A stretch of DNA of 37,741 nucleotides from an uncultured Solobacterium sp. GTDB taxonomy: Bacteria; Bacillota_I; Bacilli_A; Erysipelotrichales; Erysipelotrichaceae. This document shows positions 24,377-32,312 of the stretch, one piece after another (positions within the stretch are counted from its first letter, which is position 1; the number at the start of each line of letters is the position of its first letter). The stretch lies in contig URYK01000027.1 in assembly GCA_900552125.1 (NCBI GenBank), positions 1-37,741 of the forward strand, written 5' to 3'. The translations under genes were made by a program, and so were the position numbers. The notes under the pieces were generated by a model. The model had not been told where the DNA came from, searched no databases, and saw nothing but the letters and a program-made list of their open reading frames with translations.

Positions 24377-25753
24377 ATGATTACATTAAAAAAAGTAAAT
24401 CTTCCAGAAATGGAAACTGATTTAGTTCCTGTTACCTTAAGTGATGAAACAATGAATCTGCGTAAGAATAAGGTTTTAGAGAACATGAAAGAGAATAATT
24501 TAGATGTTTTAGTTATTTATGCAGATTTAGAACATGGAAGTAATTTTGAATATTTATGTGGCTTTTTACCACGTTTTGAAGAAGCTTTATTAGTTTTACA
24601 TGCGAATGGTAAAGCATATATGGTGTTAGGTAATGAAAATTTAAATAAAGCGAGTAAATCAAGATTAGAAGTAATACCTATTCATATGCCTCATTTTTCA
24701 CTTCCCAATCAGCCGATGGAAACAGATAAAAGCATTTCTGAAATATTAGCACAGTGTGAAATATCAGAAGCCAAAACAATCGGTTTTGTAGGATGGAAGA
24801 AATTTACTAGTCACATAGAAAAGAATAATCACATACTAGATCTTCCGTATTATCTGATTGAAGCATTTAAGATAGTATGTCCGCATGCAGATTTCTATAA
24901 TGCTATGGATATCTTTATTGGGGAACATGGAGTTCGTAGTACAAATAATGCGAATGAGTTTGCTCATTATGAATTTGGGGCAGCACTTGCGGGTGTATGT
25001 ATGTTTGAGGCCATGCAGGAAATTGAAGTAGGAAAAAAAGAAATGCAGGTAGCACAAAAGTTAGCGGCATATGGACAGCGTCATAGTGTAGTGACAATTA
25101 TGGCATCGGGAGAACGCTTTGTGAAAGCCAACATGTATCCAAGTGATAATATAATAAAATTAGGGGATACGATATCCATGACAACAGGATTTAAGGGTGG
25201 TCTACAAAGCAGAGGTGGATATGCAGTCAAAAACAGTCAAGAACTTCCAAATTCGGTGAAGGATTATTTAGATAAACTAGCAATTCCTTATTTTCAGGCA
25301 GTCACTGCTTGGTTAGAATCCATCCATATTGGAATGAAAGGGAAAGAATTATATGATGTGATAGAAAGTGTACTGCCTAAAAAAACTTATGGCTGGTCAC
25401 TAAATCCTGGTCATTTATGTGCTGATGAGGAATGGTTATCTTCTCCTATTTATCCAGAATCTGATGAAATTCTGCAAAGTGGAATGTTGTTTCAGATTGA
25501 TATTATTCCATCTATAAAAGGATATGGAGGAATTAGCTGTGAGAGTGGAATTCTGCTTGCGGATCAAGCTTTGCGTAAGTCAATTGAAAAAGAATATCCG
25601 CAATTGTGGCAAAGAATAGTAACAAGAAGAAACTATATGATAGAAGTATTAGGTATTCAAATTTCCGAGGAAATATTGCCTACCAGTATGATTACTGCTT
25701 TCTGTCGACCATTCTTATTAGATAAAGAATCTGCTTTAGTACAAGTGAAATAA
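24377..25753 (+). CDS. M24-family peptidase homologue lacking metal ligands
   Basis: A 458-residue protein with a creatinase-like N-terminal domain and a pita-bread C-terminal domain like aminopeptidase P. The segment that should hold the first two metal Asp residues reads MTTGFKGGLQSRGG: the Asp positions are T269 and R279. A His (NPGHLCADEEW) and a Glu (GISCESGILL) remain. The usual CEPG Glu is not evident (LFQIDIIPS). It is therefore probably not a metallopeptidase and may bind peptides or another ligand. It lies 28 bases after the MerR gene in the same direction, ending at a bidirectional terminator. Confidence 0.8.
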   Translation: MITLKKVNLPEMETDLVPVTLSDETMNLRKNKVLENMKENNLDVLVIYADLEHGSNFEYLCGFLPRFEEALLVLHANGKAYMVLGNENLNKASKSRLEVIPIHMPHFSLPNQPMETDKSISEILAQCEISEAKTIGFVGWKKFTSHIEKNNHILDLPYYLIEAFKIVCPHADFYNAMDIFIGEHGVRSTNNANEFAHYEFGAALAGVCMFEAMQEIEVGKKEMQVAQKLAAYGQRHSVVTIMASGERFVKANMYPSDNIIKLGDTISMTTGFKGGLQSRGGYAVKNSQELPNSVKDYLDKLAIPYFQAVTAWLESIHIGMKGKELYDVIESVLPKKTYGWSLNPGHLCADEEWLSSPIYPESDEILQSGMLFQIDIIPSIKGYGGISCESGILLADQALRKSIEKEYPQLWQRIVTRRNYMIEVLGIQISEEILPTSMITAFCRPFLLDKESALVQVK

Positions 25754-25755
25754 CA

Positions 25756-25800
25756 AAAAAAAGACAATGTGCTCAGTTAGACTGATTACATTGTTTTTGT
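25756..25800. terminator. Bidirectional terminator between the M24 homologue and trkH
   Basis: ACAATGT pairs with ACATTGT, with an inner CAGT-TAG-ACTG stem. A residues lie to the left and T residues to the right, so it serves both convergent genes. Confidence 0.75.
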
Positions 25801-25804
25801 CGTA

Positions 25805-27301
25805 TTAAGCTTTATATTTCTTTCGTTTTATTGTACGAAGGAATGGTGCTAAGAAAATTAAGATTGGATAAATTTCTAATCGTCCAAATAACATCGCAAA
25901 GGATAATACGATTTTGGATAAATCGGAAAACATGGAAAAATTACCTAGGGGTCCGGCTAATCCAAGACCTGGTCCGACATTGCCTAAGCAAGTGAAGCAG
26001 GCACTTATGGTTGTTTCTAAATCAAAATTATCCAATGAAACAAGGAATAAGGTAATTCCTAGAATAAGCATAAAACAAAAGAAATAACTGCATATCTGAT
26101 GAACGATTTCTTTATTTACTAATTTTCCATCCATTGTGATGGCCTCTACTTTTTGTGGGTGTAATGTACGCTGTATATCTAGCTTTGTCTGTTTGAGTAA
26201 TACAAGAAAACGGCTTACTTTTAATCCTCCAGCTGTAGAGCCTGCACATGCTCCAACGATCATCAGTAATAACAGTACCATTTTAGAGAAACTAGGCCAT
26301 AAATTAAAATCAGTAGTGGAATATCCGGTTGTGGAAATGATGGAAGCGACTTGAAATGATGCATATCGGAAAGCCTCTAATAATGAACCATTATATAAAT
26401 GCGAAATATTAAAGGCTATAAACACAATACTAGATAAAACAATGAAAAGATACATTCTTAATTCTTCATTTTTAAAGACTGACTTTACATTCTTTAATAA
26501 GATGAAATAAAACATATTGAAGTTAATCCCAAATAATAGCATAAATACGGTAACGACCATCTCTAAATAAACACTGTCATAGAAGGCCATACTGTTGTTT
26601 TTTATCGCAAATCCTCCAGTACCGGCTGTACCAAATGTTGTACATAAGGAATCAAACAACGGCATTCCTCCGGCTAATAAGAAGACAACCATAATAATTG
26701 TTAAGACAAAATATATTTTATATAGTATTGCGGCGCTGTCCTTTAATCGAGGTACTAGTTTTCCAATAACAGGACCCGGTGCTTCAGCACGCATAATATA
26801 CATCATACGATCATTGGAACGCGGAACGATTGCTAAGAGGAATACAAGGATTCCCATTCCTCCGATCCAATGGGTGAAACTGCGCCAAAATAAGGAAGCA
26901 TGTGATAATACTTCTACATCAGTCAGTATGCTAGAACCGGTTGTTGTAAATCCGGATACAGTTTCAAAGAAACAATTGACAAAACTAGGGATTTCTTTAG
27001 TAAAATAGAAAGGAAGTCCTCCAAATATAGAAAGTATGACCCAAGATAATCCTACCGCAACCATACCATCTTTTGCATAGTAGGAAGCATGGCTTCCTTT
27101 TATTCGAGATAAAGGCAGACCAAATATAAAACAAATTAAGATAGCTTTGATATAGGCGGATCCGGCAGATTCTCCATAAAGGAAATTGACAAACAAAGGC
27201 AATATTAGTAAAAATCCCTCAATCAGTATTACATGACCGATAATATTGCCAATGATTTTCCAGTTGAATTTGTGTAAATTTCGATTAAGCGAGAACATCA
27301 T
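25805..27301 (-). CDS. trkH: TrkH/KtrB-type potassium transporter membrane subunit
   Basis: K+ translocating subunit of 498 residues with the repeated helix-pore-helix layout. Selectivity-filter regions are TVSGFTTTGSSIL, TFGTAGTGGFAIKN, STTGYSTTDFNLWP and CLGNVGPGLG. It works with the cytosolic TrkA encoded just upstream; the two reading frames overlap by 17 bases, which implies coupling. Length and pattern fit TrkH better than the shorter KtrB, though the two are related. Confidence 0.93.
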   Translation of the reverse strand: MMFSLNRNLHKFNWKIIGNIIGHVILIEGFLLILPLFVNFLYGESAGSAYIKAILICFIFGLPLSRIKGSHASYYAKDGMVAVGLSWVILSIFGGLPFYFTKEIPSFVNCFFETVSGFTTTGSSILTDVEVLSHASLFWRSFTHWIGGMGILVFLLAIVPRSNDRMMYIMRAEAPGPVIGKLVPRLKDSAAILYKIYFVLTIIMVVFLLAGGMPLFDSLCTTFGTAGTGGFAIKNNSMAFYDSVYLEMVVTVFMLLFGINFNMFYFILLKNVKSVFKNEELRMYLFIVLSSIVFIAFNISHLYNGSLLEAFRYASFQVASIISTTGYSTTDFNLWPSFSKMVLLLLMIVGACAGSTAGGLKVSRFLVLLKQTKLDIQRTLHPQKVEAITMDGKLVNKEIVHQICSYFFCFMLILGITLFLVSLDNFDLETTISACFTCLGNVGPGLGLAGPLGNFSMFSDLSKIVLSFAMLFGRLEIYPILIFLAPFLRTIKRKKYKA

Positions 27302-28643
27302 TTATATCCCTCAATCCTTGTAGATGGCTGATAATAATCACAGTATCTCCTAATGAAACTTTAGAACTGCCATCCGCAATCTTAGAAATGCTTTTATGAA
27401 TAATATAACTTACTAATATTCCGTCCTTAAGTTCTAGATTTCTTAATTCCTGATTGATGAATTTACAATTCTCACGTACACGGAATTCCAGTACTTCTAC
27501 TTTATCATCGACTATTTTAATTAATGATTCTACATTGCTGCCTAGCGTATTCTGCATAGCACGTACATACTGTACGATTTGATTAGCAGTTAGGTTTTTA
27601 GGTGTTATAGTATTTTCTAGACCTAGCTGTTCTAATAGGAAGCCTAGAGAAACACGATTTACTTTTGGGAGTACTTTCGGTACACCATGGTTTGACGCAA
27701 ACATAGAGATAATAACATTTTCTTCATCAATATCTGTAAGTGCGATGAAAGCGTCCATTTCTCCTATAGATTCAGATAATAATAATTCATGATCTGTACC
27801 ATCTCCATGAATTACTGTAATCTGTGGGAATTTTTCTACTAGTTTCATACAACGATCCTGGTTGATTTCAATTACTTTTACCTGAATACCAAGTTCTAAT
27901 AACCTTGGAATCAGATAGAAGGTAATCTTTCCTCCACCAACGATCATGATTTCATGTACGGTATGTTTTTTGCTTATACCTGTTTCCCAAAGGAATTTCT
28001 TTAGCTGTTTTGTAGAACCAGTTAGTGTTACTTTGTCATCTTGTTCAATTACAGTATTTCCGCTAGGAATTAAAACCTGATCTTTACGTTTGATTGCGAC
28101 AAACTGTATTTTGGATTTTAAGGCACGATCAATCTGAGATACACTTTTTCCAGATAAAGGACTGCCTTCCTTTATTTTTATTTCTGCCAGTTCAATACGC
28201 CCTTTTGCGAATGAATTAACTTTTATAGAACTTGGAAAGCTTAAAGAACGTACAATTTCACTTGCGGCAGTCAATTCCGGATTGATCTGCAGACTTAATC
28301 CTAGATCTTCTTTAAGTATACGCATTCCTTTTATATATTCAGGATTTCGAATTCTTGCGATGGTATGTTCTGCACCCATTTTTTTAGCCATTAAGCAGCT
28401 GATGATGTTCATTTCATCACTAGAAGTAGCCGCAATTACAAGGTCAGCCTGATTTACCTGTGCTTCCATTAAGACATCATAATTTCCGCCATTGCCCTGA
28501 ACACCAACGACATCTAGCATGTTCATGGTCAAATCTAAAACCTGTGGCTTATTTTCAATGATGGTTATATCATAACCTTCCTGGTTTAACTGTTTGGCAA
28601 TCGCAAAACCAACTTTACCATCACCAATGATTACAATTTTCAT
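27285..28643 (-). CDS. trkA: TrkA potassium uptake regulatory subunit
   Basis: Peripheral gating protein of 452 residues with two RCK_N-RCK_C halves. The first nucleotide-binding loop is IIGDGKVGFAIAKQL with Glu30-region ENKPQVL, and the second is IVGGGKITFYLIPRLL. It binds NAD(H)/ATP and controls TrkH. RCK_C domains of related KtrC/CpaA proteins bind cyclic di-AMP, so the DarA-like protein encoded at 37112 may belong to the same signalling theme; that is inference. CGGAGGG precedes the start, and it leads the trkA-trkH transcript. Confidence 0.94.
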   Translation of the reverse strand: MKIVIIGDGKVGFAIAKQLNQEGYDITIIENKPQVLDLTMNMLDVVGVQGNGGNYDVLMEAQVNQADLVIAATSSDEMNIISCLMAKKMGAEHTIARIRNPEYIKGMRILKEDLGLSLQINPELTAASEIVRSLSFPSSIKVNSFAKGRIELAEIKIKEGSPLSGKSVSQIDRALKSKIQFVAIKRKDQVLIPSGNTVIEQDDKVTLTGSTKQLKKFLWETGISKKHTVHEIMIVGGGKITFYLIPRLLELGIQVKVIEINQDRCMKLVEKFPQITVIHGDGTDHELLLSESIGEMDAFIALTDIDEENVIISMFASNHGVPKVLPKVNRVSLGFLLEQLGLENTITPKNLTANQIVQYVRAMQNTLGSNVESLIKIVDDKVEVLEFRVRENCKFINQELRNLELKDGILVSYIIHKSISKIADGSSKVSLGDTVIIISHLQGLRDINDVLA

Positions 28644-28679
28644 AATACCCTCCGTTGTTTTAAAACTAATCGCACGACT

Positions 28680-28707
28680 ATTTTACTACAACTAATTAAA
28701 TTGTCTA
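28680..28707 (-). promoter_or_regulatory. Promoter of trkA-trkH
   Basis: Read on the minus strand: TAGACA (28702-28707), 16 bases, TAAAAT (28680-28685), ending 36 bases before the trkA start codon. Confidence 0.5.
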
Positions 28708-28853
28708 TAAGAAAAGCAGAAATATTTATAAAAGTAGGAAGAAATAGTGAAATTACAATGAATTTCTATCTATTTGATTATAATAATATATAAGATTTGC
28801 GAACAGCAGATTATAATTGATAAAAAATCCATACTAGAATCAGGAGGTATAAT

Positions 28854-29183
28854 ATGCAGACATTTGATGATATAGAAGATAGATTAGAAATATATATGGA
28901 TATGGTCTTACCTAAAGCACAGATGTATTTAAGAAATCATTCAAGTAAATATCAGGCTTTATTGACAAAACTGGAAGAAATGGAAAAAGATAAGAATTTG
29001 TATAGTTTATTATATAAAAGAGAAGAAGTGCTTTTATTAAAGGAGGAGCATGAACGATTTTTAGATTATGTTGATATGGAAACTTCCATTCGTTTCATGG
29101 AATATGCAATGGTATATCTTTTAGGCTTATTAGATTGTGAAACTTTAGAAGATATTAAGACTGAAGTAAAGAAGTATTTTTAA
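28854..29183 (+). CDS. Small helical protein of unknown function
   Basis: A 109-residue acidic protein predicted to be all helical, with a coiled-coil-like stretch (YQALLTKLEEMEKDKNLYSLLYKREEVL has regular Leu spacing). The C-terminal half is more hydrophobic (RFMEYAMVYLLGLLD), as if packing onto a partner. No known family was recognised. CAGGAGG lies 8 bases before the start, and a TATAAT at 28779-28784 is a possible -10. It stands alone between the divergent trk operon and the PurF-like gene. Confidence 0.65.
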   Translation: MQTFDDIEDRLEIYMDMVLPKAQMYLRNHSSKYQALLTKLEEMEKDKNLYSLLYKREEVLLLKEEHERFLDYVDMETSIRFMEYAMVYLLGLLDCETLEDIKTEVKKYF

Positions 29184-29329
29184 GATTGAAACCAAAAAAT
29201 AACTCATGAATACTAGCAGTAGTAATAATTTTATAGAAAAAAGAAAAATTTTTTATTTCCATACAATAAAAAAAGGGGTAAAATAGATTTGTGCTTTGCA
29301 CAAAAAGAGAGAGTAATTGGAGGTAAGAC

Positions 29330-30748
29330 ATGAGTGGTTTTTTTGGAGTAGCTTCAAAAGAGGACTGTGTCCTTGATGTATTTTTCGGTGTGGATTATCA
29401 TTCACATCTAGGTACAAGACGTGGAGGAATGGCAATTCATGGTAAAAATGGATTTGGTCGAGCAATTCATAATATTGAGAATTCCCCATTTCGTACTAAG
29501 TTTGAAAAAGATATTGAAGAATTTGAAGGTAATATGGGTATTGGCTGTATATCAGACAATGAAGCACAGCCTTTACTGGTGAAATCACATTTAGGATCAT
29601 TTGCGATTACAACGGTTGGATGTATTAATAATACAGAAGAATTATTAAATATCTGCTTCGATCGTGGTGTAACTCATTTTTTGGAAATGAGCAGCGGAGA
29701 TGTCAATCCTACAGAATTGGTGGCATCTTTAATTAATCATAAGGCAACATTATTAGAAGGTCTTCAATATGTACAGAGTGTTGTGAAAGGCAGTATGAGT
29801 ATTTTATTGATGACTAAGTATGGTATCTATGCCGCAAGAGATCTTGTAGGGCGTACACCTATTGTTATCGGTGAAAAAAATACAGGTTATTGCGCAACTT
29901 TTGAAAGCAGTGCATTCTTGAATTTAGGATATCACCATTATCGTGATTTAGGTCCTGGTGAAATTGTCTTTATGACTCCTGAAAGAGTAGAAGTTCTACA
30001 AAAACCTAAGGATAAAATGAAGATTTGTTCTTTCTTATGGGTTTATTATGGATATCCAACATCTACTTATGAAGGTGTGAATGTAGAATGTATGAGAAAT
30101 CGCTGTGGTGAGCTGCTTGCGAAACGAGATCATGTAGAAATTGATAGTGTTGCAGGGGTACCGGATTCTGGTATCGCTCATGCGGTAGGATATTCCAATG
30201 TATCCGGTGTTCCGTTTAGTCGTCCTTTTATAAAATATACGCCTACTTGGCCTAGATCTTTTATGCCTACAAGCCAGTCTCAGCGTAATATGATTGCGAA
30301 GATGAAACTGATTCCTGTGCAGGAATTAATCAAAGATAAGAAATTATTATTAATTGATGATTCTATCGTGCGAGGTACACAGCTAGGAGAGACAACAGAA
30401 TTCTTGTATGAAAGCGGGGCAAAAGAAGTACATGTTCGTCCAGCTTGTCCACCTATCGTTTTTGGGTGTAAATATTTGAATTTCTCAAGATCAAAATCAG
30501 AAATGGATTTGATTACTAGACGTGTTATCAAGGATTTAGAAGGAGATAATGTTTCAGATGAAGTGTTAAAAGAATATGCGGATCCAGATAGTACTCGTTA
30601 TGCGAATATGTGTGAAGAGATTCGTAAACGTTCTAACTTTACATCCCTTCGTTACCATCGCTTAGATGATATGATCGAATCTATTGGATTAGATAAATGT
30701 AAATTATGTACTTACTGCTGGGATGGCAGAGAAGACGATGAAGATTAG
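29330..30748 (+). CDS. PurF-like amidophosphoribosyltransferase homologue without the N-terminal Cys
   Basis: A 472-residue relative of glutamine PRPP amidotransferase. The N-terminal Ntn domain begins MSGFFGVAS where active enzymes have a Cys after the initiator Met (CGIFG), so the glutaminase nucleophile is replaced by Ser2. The phosphoribosyltransferase part is intact: PDSGIAHAVGYS, RPFIKYTPTWPRSF and the PRPP loop LLLIDDSIVRGTQ (D343-D344). C233, C380, C460 and C463 match the 4Fe-4S ligands of B. subtilis PurF; C457 is extra. No other purine genes surround it. It may use free ammonia, or have another role as a PRPP-binding paralogue. Annotation as plain purF could mislead. Confidence 0.85.
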   Translation: MSGFFGVASKEDCVLDVFFGVDYHSHLGTRRGGMAIHGKNGFGRAIHNIENSPFRTKFEKDIEEFEGNMGIGCISDNEAQPLLVKSHLGSFAITTVGCINNTEELLNICFDRGVTHFLEMSSGDVNPTELVASLINHKATLLEGLQYVQSVVKGSMSILLMTKYGIYAARDLVGRTPIVIGEKNTGYCATFESSAFLNLGYHHYRDLGPGEIVFMTPERVEVLQKPKDKMKICSFLWVYYGYPTSTYEGVNVECMRNRCGELLAKRDHVEIDSVAGVPDSGIAHAVGYSNVSGVPFSRPFIKYTPTWPRSFMPTSQSQRNMIAKMKLIPVQELIKDKKLLLIDDSIVRGTQLGETTEFLYESGAKEVHVRPACPPIVFGCKYLNFSRSKSEMDLITRRVIKDLEGDNVSDEVLKEYADPDSTRYANMCEEIRKRSNFTSLRYHRLDDMIESIGLDKCKLCTYCWDGREDDED

Positions 30749-30753
30749 GAGAT

Positions 30754-30780
30754 GAATCGGTTATGCCGGTTCTTTTCTTT
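30754..30780 (+). terminator. Intrinsic terminator after the PurF-like gene
   Basis: GAATCGG, loop TTATG and CCGGTTC (one G:T pair), followed by TTTCTTT. Confidence 0.75.
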
Positions 30781-30802
30781 ATGGATTTATCTTAAGAGTG
30801 TC

Positions 30803-30830
30803 TTGACGAATTAAGATAGCGTGGTATCAT
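30803..30830 (+). promoter_or_regulatory. Promoter of the MATE exporter gene
   Basis: TTGACG (30803-30808), 16 bases, TATCAT (30825-30830) with an upstream TG (TGGTATCAT), an extended -10. It lies 34 bases before the start codon. Confidence 0.65.
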
Positions 30831-30864
30831 AAATATTATTATTTGAAAGGAAGAGTTAAAGGTT

Positions 30865-32205
30865 ATGGAGGTAAGTGAATCAAAAAATTTAATGACAGAA
30901 GGCACAATATGGAAGAAAATCATATTCTTTGCGTTGCCGTTATTTGTTGGGAATTTATTTCAGCAGCTGTATAATACTGCCGATTCTTTAATTGTAGGGA
31001 ACTTTTTAGGAAGTAATGCTTTAGCGGCAGTAAGTTCATCAGGAAACCTGATATTTCTGATGGTTGGTTTCTTTAATGGGATTGCGATTGGGGCAGGAGT
31101 TGTCATTGCACGTTATTTTGGCGCAAGAGATATTGAAAATATGCAAAGAGCGATTCATACAACTGTAGCATTTGGTTTAGTATCCAGTGTTATCTTAACT
31201 GTTGTAGGTGTTGCGCTAGCTCCACAGATTTTAATTTGGATGGATACACCAGCTAATGTATTACCTGAGTCTGTTACATATTTTCGTATTTATTTTATGG
31301 GGTCTTTAGGACTTGTTATGTACAATATATTTGTTGGTATCCTACAGGCGGTAGGAGATAGTAAACATCCGCTTTATTATCTGATTGTTTCATCTATTAT
31401 TAATGTTGTGATGGATTTAGTATTGATTGTCGTATTTGATATGGGAGTAGGTTCAGCAGCCTTTGCGACTATTTTATCTCAATTCATCAGTGCAGCCTTA
31501 TGTATGCGTAAATTGATGAAAACACAGGATAGCTATCGTTTAGTGATAAAAGATATCCGATTCCATAAAGATATGTTAATAAAAATCATACGATATGGTT
31601 TGCCAAGCGGTCTTCAGAATTCAATTATTGCGATTGCGAATGTTGTAGTTCAATCAAATATTAATGCATTTGGAGAAATGGCAATGGCAGGCTGTGGAGC
31701 TTATTCAAAGATTGAAGGATTCGCATTTTTACCAATTACCAGCTTTACAATGGCGCTTACGACATTTGTTGGACAAAACCTTGGAGCGAAAGACTTTGAA
31801 CGTACCAAAAAAGGCGCTAAGTTTGGAATGCTGTGTTCTATGACACTCGCAGAAGTTATAGGCATCCTTATGTTTATTGCGGCACCTATATTGATTGCCG
31901 CATTCAATAATCAGCCAGAAGTAGTACAGTTTGGAACCGATCGAGCTAGAACATCTGCGTTATTCTTCTTTCTATTAGCCTATTCACATTGTATATCCGC
32001 AATCTTAAGAGGTGCAGGTAAGTCATTAGTACCAATGATCGTTATGCTAGTATTCTGGTGTGTAGTGCGTGTTAGCTTCTTAACGATTATGTCCTGGTTT
32101 ATTAATGATATCGCAATTGTTTATTGGGTGTATCCACTAACGTGGTCATTAAGCTCTATTACATTCTTGATTTATTATAAGAAAGCTGATTGGATGAAAG
32201 CTTAA
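30865..32205 (+). CDS. MATE family multidrug/solute exporter
   Basis: Membrane antiporter of 446 residues with about twelve helices in two homologous halves. The first half begins FALPLFVGNLFQQLYNTADSLI; the second begins with a similar element near GLPSGLQNSII. LVSS-like loops and PITSFTMALTTFVGQNLGA are typical of the NorM/DinF-like bacterial MATE group. It exports cationic compounds using Na+ or H+. It has its own promoter and terminator; no regulator adjoins. The substrate is not deducible. Confidence 0.93.
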   Translation: MEVSESKNLMTEGTIWKKIIFFALPLFVGNLFQQLYNTADSLIVGNFLGSNALAAVSSSGNLIFLMVGFFNGIAIGAGVVIARYFGARDIENMQRAIHTTVAFGLVSSVILTVVGVALAPQILIWMDTPANVLPESVTYFRIYFMGSLGLVMYNIFVGILQAVGDSKHPLYYLIVSSIINVVMDLVLIVVFDMGVGSAAFATILSQFISAALCMRKLMKTQDSYRLVIKDIRFHKDMLIKIIRYGLPSGLQNSIIAIANVVVQSNINAFGEMAMAGCGAYSKIEGFAFLPITSFTMALTTFVGQNLGAKDFERTKKGAKFGMLCSMTLAEVIGILMFIAAPILIAAFNNQPEVVQFGTDRARTSALFFFLLAYSHCISAILRGAGKSLVPMIVMLVFWCVVRVSFLTIMSWFINDIAIVYWVYPLTWSLSSITFLIYYKKADWMKA

Positions 32206-32208
32206 GAT

Positions 32209-32240
32209 TGTGGCTGTCTTTATCGACAGCACTTTTCTTT
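32209..32240 (+). terminator. Intrinsic terminator after the MATE gene
   Basis: GCTGTC (32213-32218) pairs with GACAGC (32225-32230), extended by GTG/CAC-like flanking, followed by TTTTCTTTT. Confidence 0.8.
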
Positions 32241-32312
32241 TAGATGAGAAACTTTTATAATATATGAGATAATAAATAAACATAATAGTCTTTTATGTAA
32301 GGATGTGAAGAT

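Noticed and set aside
29288..29304. Hairpin TTTGTGC/GCACAAA before the PurF-like gene as a terminator or purine riboswitch
   Set aside because: No T run follows, and none of the conserved purine riboswitch or PurR box sequences is present.
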